Positions 26,541-34,272 of a DNA stretch of 64,000 nucleotides are shown one piece after another. Under the pieces are notes generated by a model. It worked only from the letters and a program-made list of their open reading frames with translations. It searched no databases and was not told the origin of the DNA. Location of the stretch: assembly GCF_000317305.3 (NCBI RefSeq), contig NC_023036.2:4154001-4218000 (forward strand), read 5' to 3'. The stretch comes from Mycolicibacterium neoaurum VKM Ac-1815D. Its GTDB lineage: Bacteria; Actinomycetota; Actinomycetes; Mycobacteriales; Mycobacteriaceae. The first letter of the stretch is position 1. Every line of letters begins with the position of its first letter. The position numbers and the translations under genes were made by a program.

Positions 26541-27126
26541 CGGCCTCCAGCAGCGCCGCATCCGCGGGTAGCTCCACCGACACCGCATCGGCATCACCGT
26601 CCACGGTGACCGCGCCGGCCAGGCTTTCAACGGGTAGGCGGTCTGCACGCATTCCCCGCGGATACTGCAGCAGCCGCAAGGTGGAGCGGGCCACCGTCGC
26701 GGTGATGGTGCCCCCGGCATCGACGGTCTTCACCGTGTCGGTGACCGGCAGCACCGGCACCACCAGCTCGGCGCCGTCGGCCAGGGCACTGACGACCCTG
26801 TCGATCATGTCCGGCGCCATGAGCGGGTGACGGTGATCGGCCAGCAGCACGTGGGTGGCGCCGCGGCGACCGGCGCGCACCCCGGCCAGCGCGAGGCAGT
26901 CCGCTCGGGTCGCGGAAGCGTCGACGGGCAGGATCTCGGTGGGCAGGCCGGCCAGTGCCGCATCGAATCGGTCCGCGAAGGCCTCGTCGACGACCACCAA
27001 CACATGGCGGGCCACCCGGGACAGCGATCGCACCATTCGACGCACGGCAGGGTCACCGCACAGCGGCGTGAGCGCGCCGCCCGGGTTCTCCTGGGGCGCG
27101 AACACGATGACAGCGGTGAGTTCCAC
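26524..27126 (-). CDS. Degenerate IspD-like protein
   Basis: A 200-residue protein with the overall strand pattern of IspD (VVPVLPVTDTVKTVDAGGTI is nearly that of the housekeeping enzyme), but each catalytic motif is altered. The glycine-rich AAGxGxR loop is replaced by APQENPGGALTP, the HDAAR motif by ADHRHPL, and QTPQ by QYPRG. It probably lacks cytidylyltransferase activity. GTG 27126 (VELTAVIVF) was chosen as the start because it opens the first strand. It overlaps the intact ispD-like gene tail to tail by 17 bases. Confidence 0.75.
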   Translation of the reverse strand: MELTAVIVFAPQENPGGALTPLCGDPAVRRMVRSLSRVARHVLVVVDEAFADRFDAALAGLPTEILPVDASATRADCLALAGVRAGRRGATHVLLADHRHPLMAPDMIDRVVSALADGAELVVPVLPVTDTVKTVDAGGTITATVARSTLRLLQYPRGMRADRLPVESLAGAVTVDGDADAVSVELPADAALLEAVIACR

Positions 27127-27295
27127 GGCGGTCAGGGTAGCCCGTTTGCCCAGCGTGATGGCCGGGTAAAGAGCTTGCACGGATCAATGGCGATCCTGTT
27201 AGCCTTTTGATCACAAAGGTGTGTAACAAATCAGCCATCCCGCACGACAGAGGGATGTCGCCCGAATCAGTCGGGTGGGGAAAGGTATAAACCAC

Positions 27296-27634
27296 ATGCT
27301 CAAGGTGTCGCGCACGAAGCTTGCCGTCGTGATCGGCGGGATCGCAGTAGCACTGCCGATGTCGGCCGGGATCGCCTCTGCCCAGCCCGACCTCAGCAGT
27401 GTCGTCAACACGACCTGCACATACGACCAGGTGATGGCCGCGATGAATGCCCAGCAGCCCGATCTGGCCGCGCAGTTCAACGCTCAGCCGATGGCCCTGG
27501 GCATGCTGCGGTCCTTCCTGTCCTCGGGACCGGTGGAGCGTCAGAACACGGTCAACCAGATCGCTGCCTACCCGGGTGCCGCCAGCTACCTGGGCGCGGT
27601 GCAGAACCTCGCGGGTACCTGCAACAACTACTGA
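27296..27634 (+). CDS. Secreted hemophore-related (MHB-like) small protein
   Basis: A 112-residue exported protein. The signal peptide ends in AGIASA before QPDLSS. The mature part has the mycobacterial hemophore-related pattern: an N-terminal Cys (NTTCTYDQVMAAMNAQ), helical segments with repeated Gln/Pro and hydrophobic residues, and a C-terminal Cys (AGTCNNY), probably disulfide-linked. Relatives such as Rv0203 bind heme outside the cell, but many family members have no proven heme binding. ATG 27296 fits the signal peptide. Confidence 0.75.
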   Translation: MLKVSRTKLAVVIGGIAVALPMSAGIASAQPDLSSVVNTTCTYDQVMAAMNAQQPDLAAQFNAQPMALGMLRSFLSSGPVERQNTVNQIAAYPGAASYLGAVQNLAGTCNNY

Positions 27635-27861
27635 TCACCGCGGTACCGATCACGCTTGTCGAATGTCCCGTCCTCCGGTTCGGAGGGCGGGACATTTCGC
27701 TTTCGCGAGGACGCCGCGAGCACGCTCACTCCCACCGCACAGGCGAACACCCCGAGGATCAGGTGCCGTGGCCAGTCGGACTCGGCATAGGCCCACAGCT
27801 GCAAGCCGCCGGCCACCAGGGCCATCAGACTGAATGTGAATCCGGCGATGCGCAGCGCCAT
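27628..27861 (-). CDS. Small two-helix membrane protein
   Basis: A 77-residue protein with two membrane helices (IAGFTFSLMALVAGGLQLWA and LILGVFACAVGVSVLA) and a charged C-terminal tail (SSRKRNVPPSEPEDGTFDKR). ATG 27861 (MALRIAG) is the most likely start. No family recognised. The tail is encoded by a stretch that also forms the terminator hairpin of the convergent hemophore-like gene, whose stop it overlaps by seven bases. Confidence 0.65.
   Translation of the reverse strand: MALRIAGFTFSLMALVAGGLQLWAYAESDWPRHLILGVFACAVGVSVLAASSRKRNVPPSEPEDGTFDKRDRYRGDQ
27662..27697 (+). terminator. Terminator of the hemophore-like gene, inside an opposing CDS
   Basis: A 15-bp stem with one G-T pair (AATGTCCCGTCCTCC with GGAGGGCGGGACATT) closes loop GGTTC and is followed by T. 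It lies 28 bases after the hemophore-like stop. Confidence 0.75.
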
Positions 27862-27896
27862 GGGACGAGTGTGCCAGGGCACGCAGCGGACACCGC

Positions 27897-29045
27897 CTAC
27901 AGACCGAGCGATTTCGCGATGATCACCTTCATGACCTCGCTGGTTCCGGCATAGATCCGCGCCACCCGGGCATCGGTGTACAACCGGGCGATCGGATACT
28001 CCATCATGTAGCCGTAGCCACCGAACAACTGCAGGCAGCGATCGACCACCCTGGCCTGCATCTCGGTGCAGAATAATTTGACCCGGGCCGCGTCGGCGCC
28101 CGACAGCTCACCGGCGACCAGCAGGGCCACGGCACGGTCGAGCATCGCCTGGCCCGCCTCGACCTCCGCAGAGCAGGCAGCCAGCTCGAACTTGGTGTTC
28201 TGGAATGACGAGACCGACGCCCCGAAGATCGTCCGGTCCCTGGTGTAGCGGATGGCCTCGGCTATCGCCGAGCGTGCCTGGGCCACCGACCCCACCGCGA
28301 TGGTGAGCCGCTCCTGGGGCAGGTTCTGCCCCAGGTATCCGAATGCCTCACCTTCCTGCCCGAGCACATTGGCGGCGGGCACCCGCACATCGACGAACGA
28401 CAGCTCCGCGGTGTCCTGGACCTTGCAGCCCATCTTCTCCAACTCACGGCCCCTGGTGAATCCGGGCATCCCGTCCTCCACGACGAAAAGCGTCAGACCC
28501 TTGCGCCGGTTGTCCGGGTCGGTGGCGGTGCGCGCAACGACGATCACCAGGTCGGCTTGCATACCGCCGGTGATGAAAGTCTTGGCGCCGTTGAGGATCC
28601 AGTCCTCACCATCACGGACCGCCGAGGTCCGCATACCGGCCAGATCCGATCCGGTGCCGGGTTCGGTCATCGCGACCGCGGTCAGCAGCGTGCCGTCGGC
28701 CAGCCCGGGGAACCAGCGGCTGCGCTGTTGCTCGTCGGCGTAGTGCAGGAAGTACGGCAGGATCACCTCGAGCTGGGTGCGCACCGTGGACAACGTCACC
28801 AGCGCGCGGGCCGCCTCTTCCTGCAGCACCACGTTGTAGCGGTAGTCCGGTTCGCCCCCTCCCCCGTACTCCTCGGGAATGGCCATGCCCAACATGCCCA
28901 GCGCACCCATCTTCTCGAACACCGCGCGCGGCATGCGGCCGGCCTTTTCCCAGTCGGGATATGCGGGCACGACCTCCTTCTCGACGAAGTCGCGGGCGAG
29001 CTCACGGAACGCCTCGTGGTCCTCGGTGAACAGATCTCGTTGCAC
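27897..29045 (-). CDS. Acyl-CoA dehydrogenase
   Basis: A 382-residue FAD-dependent acyl-CoA dehydrogenase. FAD/substrate motifs are TAVAMTEPGTGSDLAGM (signature 1) and the C-terminal QLFGGYGYMMEYPIARLYTD. The usual catalytic Glu of short- and medium-chain enzymes (IYEGT) is Ala here (RIYAGTSEV). A Glu in QERLTIA sits where isovaleryl- and long-chain-type enzymes keep their base, so a branched or long acyl substrate is more likely. GTG 29045 is preferred; the frame continues upstream into the thiolase gene. It is last in a CoA-transferase, thiolase, dehydrogenase operon. Confidence 0.92.
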   Translation of the reverse strand: MQRDLFTEDHEAFRELARDFVEKEVVPAYPDWEKAGRMPRAVFEKMGALGMLGMAIPEEYGGGGEPDYRYNVVLQEEAARALVTLSTVRTQLEVILPYFLHYADEQQRSRWFPGLADGTLLTAVAMTEPGTGSDLAGMRTSAVRDGEDWILNGAKTFITGGMQADLVIVVARTATDPDNRRKGLTLFVVEDGMPGFTRGRELEKMGCKVQDTAELSFVDVRVPAANVLGQEGEAFGYLGQNLPQERLTIAVGSVAQARSAIAEAIRYTRDRTIFGASVSSFQNTKFELAACSAEVEAGQAMLDRAVALLVAGELSGADAARVKLFCTEMQARVVDRCLQLFGGYGYMMEYPIARLYTDARVARIYAGTSEVMKVIIAKSLGL

Positions 29046-29061
29046 TGCAGGCTCCCTTCGC

Positions 29062-30210
29062 TCAGGCCACGAGCTCGACGAGGGTGGCGTTGGCGGTCCC
29101 ACCGCCCTCACACATGGTCTGCAATCCGTACCGAATACCGTTGTCGCGCATATGGTGGATCATCCGGGTCATCAGCACCGCACCCGATGCGCCGAGCGGG
29201 TGGCCCAACGAGATGGCGCCGCCGAGCGGATTGAGCCTGGCCTCGTCCACCCCGGTCTCGGCCAGCCAGGCCAGCGGAACCGGCGCAAACGCCTCGTTGA
29301 CCTCGAACACACCCACCTCGTCGATCGCGACGCCGGCCTTGCGCAACACCTTCTCGGTCGCCGGAATGGGAGCGGTCAACATCAGCACCGGGTCTGCTCC
29401 GGTGACCGCCCCCGCCCGATAGCGGACCAGCGGCGTCAGACCAAGGTTCAGCGCCTGGTCGGAGCTCATGACCAGCAGCGCTGCCGCCCCGTCGGAGATC
29501 TGTGAGGAGTTCCCGGCGTGGATGATGCCGTCCTCGGTGAAAGCCGGTTTGAGACCGGCGAGGGTATCGACCGTGGTGCCCCGTCGGACACCCTCGTCGA
29601 GGGTGATCACGTCGGTTTCGGTGAACACCGGCATGATCTGATCGATGAAGGCACCGGAATCCTGCGCCGCAGCGGCACGTTCGTGCGACCGCGCGGAATA
29701 CTCGTCACAGCGCCCCCGAGAGAGCTCCCACTTCTGGCAGATCATTTCGGCGGAGAGACCCTGATTGAAGGTGAAATCGTCATATCGGGCAAGCACTTTC
29801 GGTCCGTATGGCTGTCCTGTGGCGCGCGCAGCCCCCAGCGGGACGCGGCTCATCACCTCGACTCCACCGGCGACCACCACATCTTGCTGACCCGACATGA
29901 CGGCCTGCACAGCGAAGTCCAGCGCCTGTTGGCTCGATCCGCACGCCCGGTTCACCGTGGTACCCGGGATCGATTCCGGCCAGCCGGCCGCCAACACCGC
30001 GTAGCGACCGATGTTGCTCGATTGATCACCCACCTGCGATACGCAGCCCCAGACCACATCGTCGACGAGTGTCGGGTCCACGCCGGTGCGTTCGGACAGT
30101 TCGTTGAGCACCATGGCGGACAGGTCCGCGGCGTGCTGCTCGGACAGACCGCCGTTGCGCTTTCCGACCGGGGTGCGCACGGCTCCTACGATGACGGTCT
30201 CGCGCATCAC
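29062..30210 (-). CDS. Thiolase (acetyl-CoA acyltransferase)
   Basis: A 382-residue thiolase. The acylated Cys90 is in NRACGSSQQALDFA, His337 in GHPLGASGAV and the acid/base Cys367 in MCEGGGTANA; all three catalytic residues are intact. It should cleave 3-ketoacyl-CoA with CoA in beta-oxidation, or run the reverse condensation. The ATG at 30210 overlaps the stop of the upstream CoA-transferase gene (ATGA), and the acyl-CoA dehydrogenase starts 16 bases after its stop. Confidence 0.94.
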   Translation of the reverse strand: MMRETVIVGAVRTPVGKRNGGLSEQHAADLSAMVLNELSERTGVDPTLVDDVVWGCVSQVGDQSSNIGRYAVLAAGWPESIPGTTVNRACGSSQQALDFAVQAVMSGQQDVVVAGGVEVMSRVPLGAARATGQPYGPKVLARYDDFTFNQGLSAEMICQKWELSRGRCDEYSARSHERAAAAQDSGAFIDQIMPVFTETDVITLDEGVRRGTTVDTLAGLKPAFTEDGIIHAGNSSQISDGAAALLVMSSDQALNLGLTPLVRYRAGAVTGADPVLMLTAPIPATEKVLRKAGVAIDEVGVFEVNEAFAPVPLAWLAETGVDEARLNPLGGAISLGHPLGASGAVLMTRMIHHMRDNGIRYGLQTMCEGGGTANATLVELVA

Positions 30211-31448
30211 GCCTGCTCCTTCGTCGTGGGCGGGTGCGCCCTGGTGTCGATGAATTCCGGCCCAATTGCACCCGCATCGCGCAAGGCGGCCACTTCTGTT
30301 TCGCTGTAACCGATTTCGGCCAGCACGGTATCGGTGTGCTCACCGAGTCCCGGAACCGCTCCCATGCCCAGCTCGAAGCCGGTGATGATGGGAGGCGGAA
30401 GCAACGCGGTGATCTCACCGTGCGGCGTATCGACCGCCCGCCACCGGTCGCGGGCCGTCAGATGCCGGTGATTGACGACCTCGCTGGGGGTGTTGAAGCG
30501 TGAGTTCCCTATCCCGGCGGCATCGGCGGTTCGCTGGATGTCCTCGAGATCGTGCCGAGCGCACCATGATTCGATCGCAGCGTTGAGTTCGTCGCGGTGC
30601 GCGCACCGCTGGACGTTGGTCGCCAGGCGCGGGTCGTCGGCCAGGTCGGGACGATCGATGATCTCCCGGGCGAGTCGCTGCCACTCTCGATCGTTGGTTG
30701 TTCCGAGTACCACCGTCTGTCCGTCGCGGGTTCCGAACGCTCCGTACGGCGCGACGGCCGGTGAACCCATTCCCAAGGGCTGCTGGTCCATTCCGGAATG
30801 CTGGGCGTAGGTCAGCGGATATCCCATGATGTCGGTCATGGTGTCGAACAAGCTCACCGAGACCGCCGGCGCAGTATCGCCACCGCCTCCGGCCCGGCCC
30901 ACCAGGAGCGCAAGAATCGACAGGGCCGAATAGAGGCCGGTGGTGATATCGGCGACCGGCGGGCCCGGTTTGGCGGGCATGCCCGGATGGCCGGTGGTCG
31001 CACATGCTCCGGATTCGGCCTGCACCAGCAGGTCGTAGGCGCGCCTACCCGAGAGCGGGCCCCCGGTGCCGTACCCGTCGATCTGGACGGGGATCACGTG
31101 CGGATGTCGCCGCTGCAGATCCTGCGGACCCACCCCCAGCCGGTCCGTGGCGCCGGGTGCGAGGTTGGAGACGAACGCATCGGCGCCGGCCAGCAGGCGG
31201 TGCAGGACGTCCAGGCCTGCGGGTGACTTGAGGTTCAGCGTCACCGAATGCTTGCCCCGGTTCGCCCAGACGAAATGCGCGGCCATGCCGTTGACGACAT
31301 CGTCGTAGGACCTGGCGAAATCGCCGCCGTCAGGATTCTCGATCTTGATGATCCGGGCCCCGAAGTCGGCGAGCACCCTGGTACACATCGGCGCTGATAT
31401 CGCCTGCTCCATGGCAACGATCGTGATGCCGGCAAGTGGACCTGTCAC
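30207..31448 (-). CDS. Family III CoA-transferase (CaiB/BaiF type)
   Basis: A 413-residue class III CoA-transferase, which moves CoA between carboxylic acids through an aspartyl-CoA thioester. Family features include ITIVAMEQAISAPMCTRVLADFGA at the start, IKIENPDGGDFAR, LNLKSPAGLDVLHRLLAGAD and the Gly-rich region near residue 215-230. Here it would activate the acid that the downstream thiolase and dehydrogenase then process. The start is GTG 31448 (VTGPLAG). The longer frame would run through the divergent tetR promoter. A dedicated TetR regulator is divergent. Confidence 0.92.
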   Translation of the reverse strand: MTGPLAGITIVAMEQAISAPMCTRVLADFGARIIKIENPDGGDFARSYDDVVNGMAAHFVWANRGKHSVTLNLKSPAGLDVLHRLLAGADAFVSNLAPGATDRLGVGPQDLQRRHPHVIPVQIDGYGTGGPLSGRRAYDLLVQAESGACATTGHPGMPAKPGPPVADITTGLYSALSILALLVGRAGGGGDTAPAVSVSLFDTMTDIMGYPLTYAQHSGMDQQPLGMGSPAVAPYGAFGTRDGQTVVLGTTNDREWQRLAREIIDRPDLADDPRLATNVQRCAHRDELNAAIESWCARHDLEDIQRTADAAGIGNSRFNTPSEVVNHRHLTARDRWRAVDTPHGEITALLPPPIITGFELGMGAVPGLGEHTDTVLAEIGYSETEVAALRDAGAIGPEFIDTRAHPPTTKEQA

Positions 31449-31515
31449 ACAAATCACATAACCATGCCGAGGCCGACCGGCAGGACACGACCCGTGGCAA
31501 CGCGGATGCAGAATG

Positions 31516-31537
31516 CGATTCTCACAAAACGAGATCG
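31516..31537. promoter_or_regulatory. Imperfect dyad between the CoA-transferase operon and tetR
   Basis: CGATTCTC at 31516-31523 is mirrored by GAGATCG at 31531-31537, with one extra base in the left arm. It lies in the 105-bp gap between divergent starts, just upstream of the tetR -10 element, and may be the TetR operator. The imperfect symmetry keeps confidence low. Confidence 0.35.
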
Positions 31538-31541
31538 GAAG

Positions 31542-31547
31542 TATCCT
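31542..31547 (+). promoter_or_regulatory. -10 element, leaderless promoter of tetR
   Basis: TATCCT with six bases to GTG 31554. Confidence 0.5.
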
Positions 31548-31553
31548 GGCCCG

Positions 31554-32204
31554 GTGACCGACAGCGACACCGAACCCGCCTGGAAGCAACGCGCCCTGGA
31601 GCGCTCGCTTCGGCCGGCCAAGCTGCGTGCCGCGCAGCGAGTCGAGCGCTTTCTGCAAGCCGCTCAGTCGATCATGGCCGAGAAGGGCAGCACCGACTTC
31701 ACCGTCCAGGAGGTGGTCGACCGGTCTCGGCAGTCGCTGCGCAGCTTTTACCTGCAGTTCGACGGCAAGCACGAACTGTTGCTCGCACTGTTCGAGGATG
31801 CGCTGGGCCAACTGGCCGATCAGATTCGTATTGCCATCGCCGGGCACACCGACCCGGTCCAGCGACTGCGGATGGCCGTCGGATTACTGTTCACGTCCGC
31901 ACGTTCCGAGACGGCCGGGCAGCGACCGCTGTTCAGCGATGTCGCACCCCGGCTGTCGGTCTCCCATCCCGCCGAGGTCATGGTGGCCCAGGCGCCCGTG
32001 CTGAACCTGCTGTCGGACTTGATGGCCGATGCGACAGCGGCCGACAGGCTGCGGCCCTTCGTCGACCCTCGCCGGATCGCCCGGATCACGATGCAGACCG
32101 TCATGACCTTCGCGCAGTCCGGTGACGGTGACACCGCCGACGATTCGATCAGCGCGGACGAGATGTGGGATTTCATCGCGCACGGGATCACCAACGGCGG
32201 CTGA
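31554..32204 (+). CDS. TetR-family regulator of the acyl-CoA operon
   Basis: A 216-residue TetR/AcrR-type repressor. The DNA-binding helices are at about 25-75 (RFLQAAQSIMAEKGSTDFTVQEVVDRS, ending QSLRSFYLQFDGKHELLLALF), and the rest is an all-helical ligand domain without a recognised subgroup. GTG 31554 was chosen because a -10 element lies exactly 12 bases upstream. It is divergent from the CoA-transferase, thiolase and dehydrogenase operon and probably senses an acyl-CoA made by that pathway (inference). Confidence 0.85.
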   Translation: MTDSDTEPAWKQRALERSLRPAKLRAAQRVERFLQAAQSIMAEKGSTDFTVQEVVDRSRQSLRSFYLQFDGKHELLLALFEDALGQLADQIRIAIAGHTDPVQRLRMAVGLLFTSARSETAGQRPLFSDVAPRLSVSHPAEVMVAQAPVLNLLSDLMADATAADRLRPFVDPRRIARITMQTVMTFAQSGDGDTADDSISADEMWDFIAHGITNGG

Positions 32205-32221
32205 CGGTTCGCGCGCCGTCG

Positions 32222-32227
32222 TAGGCT
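32222..32227 (+). promoter_or_regulatory. -10 element, leaderless promoter of the DUF1295 gene
   Basis: TAGGCT with six bases to ATG 32234. Confidence 0.5.
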
Positions 32228-32233
32228 CCGACG

Positions 32234-33115
32234 ATGACGACGATCGGCAAAGCGCGCTCACTCGGGCTGGTCACCGGCGCCTATCTCGTGGCGGTGGCGA
32301 TGGCCGCAGCGTGGCTGTGGTGGGGTCCGTCCACGGCCATCCTGTGGCTGGACACCCTGATCGCCGATGTTCTCGCGACCCTGGTGATCTTCGTGTTCAG
32401 CAGGATCTATCGCAATTCGAGCTTCTATGACGCCTACTGGAGCGTCATCCCGCCGTTGCTGCTGTTCTATTGGTGGTATCGGTCGGCCCCGGACGTCGAT
32501 CCGTTGCGCGCGTGGCTGATCACCGTCGTCATCGTGCTGTGGGCCCTCCGGCTGACCGCGAACTGGGTCTACGCATTCCCCGGACTGCATCACGAGGACT
32601 GGCGTTACCCGATGTTCAAACAGCGGGCCGGACGATTCGAGTTCGTGGCTGACCTGGTCGCCATCCATCTCATCCCGACACTGCAGGTCTTCCTCGCGAT
32701 GGTGCCGGTGTACATCGCCATCACCCGGCCGGGTTCCGGCCTGGCCTGGTTGACCTGGGTGGCGCTGGTCATCGGGGTCGGCGCGGTGGCGCTGGAACTC
32801 GTCGCCGACGTACAGATGCACAGGTTCGTCGCCGAACGCCGGGAGGGACAGGCGATGGACACGGGGTTGTGGAGTTGGTCGCGGCATCCCAACTATTTCG
32901 GCGAGTTCAGTTTCTGGGCGGCACTGGCGTTGTTCGGTATCGCGGCCGCACCCGAATATTGGTGGCTGTCGAGCCTTGGCGCGCTGGCCATCCTCGCCAT
33001 GTTCCTCGGCGCCAGCATCCCGATGATGGAGGAACGCAGCCTGACCCGTCGTCCCGCCTACCAGGACGTCATCGACCGGGTGTCGCGCTTCGTCCCGCGG
33101 CCGCCGAAAAACTGA
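32234..33115 (+). CDS. DUF1295 / steroid 5-alpha-reductase-like membrane protein
   Basis: A 293-residue membrane protein with about seven helices. The C-terminal signature GLWSWSRHPNYFGEFSFWAA is that of DUF1295, a family related to steroid 5-alpha reductases and isoprenylcysteine methyltransferases, where the Arg-His-Pro-Asn-Tyr segment binds NADPH or S-adenosylmethionine. The substrate is unknown; a lipid or sterol-like compound is plausible. It has its own leaderless-type promoter just after the tetR stop, so it need not be part of that regulon. Confidence 0.88.
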   Translation: MTTIGKARSLGLVTGAYLVAVAMAAAWLWWGPSTAILWLDTLIADVLATLVIFVFSRIYRNSSFYDAYWSVIPPLLLFYWWYRSAPDVDPLRAWLITVVIVLWALRLTANWVYAFPGLHHEDWRYPMFKQRAGRFEFVADLVAIHLIPTLQVFLAMVPVYIAITRPGSGLAWLTWVALVIGVGAVALELVADVQMHRFVAERREGQAMDTGLWSWSRHPNYFGEFSFWAALALFGIAAAPEYWWLSSLGALAILAMFLGASIPMMEERSLTRRPAYQDVIDRVSRFVPRPPKN

Positions 33116-33124
33116 CCGATACGC

Positions 33125-33159
33125 CGAACGGCTGCCCCTCTACAGGAGGCAGCCGTTCG
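33125..33159. terminator. Hairpin between convergent genes
   Basis: CGAACGGCTGCC (33125-33136) pairs perfectly with GGCAGCCGTTCG (33148-33159) around an 11-base loop. It sits between the DUF1295 stop and the stop of the convergent small secreted gene. No T run follows on either strand, so it is a probable but not classical terminator. Confidence 0.55.
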
Positions 33160-33173
33160 ACGTGCGGACCCGA

Positions 33174-33443
33174 TCAGTAGGTCGGCACGAAGACGTTGTT
33201 GATCCACACGCCCCAGTGGTTCCATCCGCTGTCCCACACCTGAGGCTGGCCCTGCGCCCACGCCGGGTCCACGGGCTTGGGCGGAGCCCAGGCCGGCGCG
33301 GTACCGACGGACGGTCCGGCGGGCGGGGCCGGAGGCATCGGGTGAGGCTCGGCGGCAGCGACACCGGCGACCGCGAGCGGTCCGGCAACCAGGCCACCGG
33401 CAACGGCTGCGCCCGCGATCAGCTTCTTCACATTCACATTCAT
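33174..33443 (-). CDS. Small secreted Pro/Trp-rich protein
   Basis: An 89-residue exported protein with a clear signal peptide (KKLIAGAAVAGGLVAGPLAV, cleavage likely at AAA-EP). The mature part is short and Pro/Ala-rich (PMPPAPPAGPSVG), followed by a tryptophan-rich end (PQVWDSGWNHWGVWINNVF). Such small secreted proteins are common in mycobacteria and mostly uncharacterised. No cysteine or catalytic motif is present. Confidence 0.7.
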   Translation of the reverse strand: MNVNVKKLIAGAAVAGGLVAGPLAVAGVAAAEPHPMPPAPPAGPSVGTAPAWAPPKPVDPAWAQGQPQVWDSGWNHWGVWINNVFVPTY

Positions 33444-33608
33444 CAGATCTCATCCTGTTCTGTGAGAACACCTACCTGAACGGCTGGATGGGTACCGCCG
33501 GCTTCCGAGGCGTAAACATCGTCGCCGCCATCTGTGACCGGGCTCTCTTGGACGGGTGGAGACTCGGCTCATCGGCGGCGCTGACAACGGTGCCACTAGC
33601 CGAGCGGC

Positions 33609-33614
33609 TACTCT
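33609..33614 (+). promoter_or_regulatory. -10 element, leaderless promoter of the second tetR
   Basis: TACTCT with six bases to GTG 33621. Confidence 0.5.
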
Positions 33615-33620
33615 GGACCG

Positions 33621-34199
33621 GTGAGCTCAACCGGCGGATCGCCATCGGGCAATTACAGCGTCGCCCAGCAACGCGTCATCGCAGCATCGCTGGAGCTGTT
33701 CGGGGCACATGGTGTCAGTGCCACCTCGCTACAGATGATCGCCGATGCCGTCGGGGTCACCAAAGCCGCTGTGTACCACCAGTTCAAGAGCAAGGACGAG
33801 GTGGTCATCGCCGTCATGGCGAGTGAGCTCGCCGCGCTGGCACCCGCAGTCGAAGCCGCCGAGGCCGAACCCGATCTGCAAGCGGCCCGGGATATCCTGC
33901 TGGCCCACGTCGTCGACCGAATGGTCACCCGACGCAGGCTGACTCGTGTGCTGCAGTACGACCCGGTCGTGGTGCGCCTGCTCGATGAACACCCGCCGTT
34001 CGCGCAATTCATGGGCCGGTTGCACAGGGTGTTGCTGGGCGCAGGAACCGATCCCGCGGCACGGGTGAATGCTGCGGTCATGTCCGCAGCGCTGAGCGCG
34101 GCCCTGATCCATCCACTGGTCACCGACGTCGACGACGCCACTTTGAGCCGGCACATCCTGACAGTGGCCAGGCGCATCCTGGTCCCCGCGCAGAGCTGA
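33621..34199 (+). CDS. TetR-family regulator
   Basis: A 192-residue TetR-type protein. The helix-turn-helix region (about 14-60) reads VIAASLELFGAHGVSATSLQ, then MIADAVGVTKAAVYHQFKSKDEVV, the most standard part of the family. The ligand domain from about 65 contains a repeated Ala/Glu-rich helix (AALAPAVEAAEAEPDLQAA). No neighbouring gene identifies the regulon; the divergent small secreted gene and the downstream metallopeptidase are candidates. Confidence 0.88.
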   Translation: MSSTGGSPSGNYSVAQQRVIAASLELFGAHGVSATSLQMIADAVGVTKAAVYHQFKSKDEVVIAVMASELAALAPAVEAAEAEPDLQAARDILLAHVVDRMVTRRRLTRVLQYDPVVVRLLDEHPPFAQFMGRLHRVLLGAGTDPAARVNAAVMSAALSAALIHPLVTDVDDATLSRHILTVARRILVPAQS

Positions 34200-34260
34200 C
34201 GGTCGGTCGGCCCCGTGGTCACCGGATCATCTCGGGCGGCGGTTGCGCACCTCGGCTTGT

Positions 34261-34266
34261 TAGCCT
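34261..34266 (+). promoter_or_regulatory. -10 element, leaderless promoter of the metallopeptidase
   Basis: TAGCCT with six bases to ATG 34273. Confidence 0.5.
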
Positions 34267-34272
34267 TCGACC

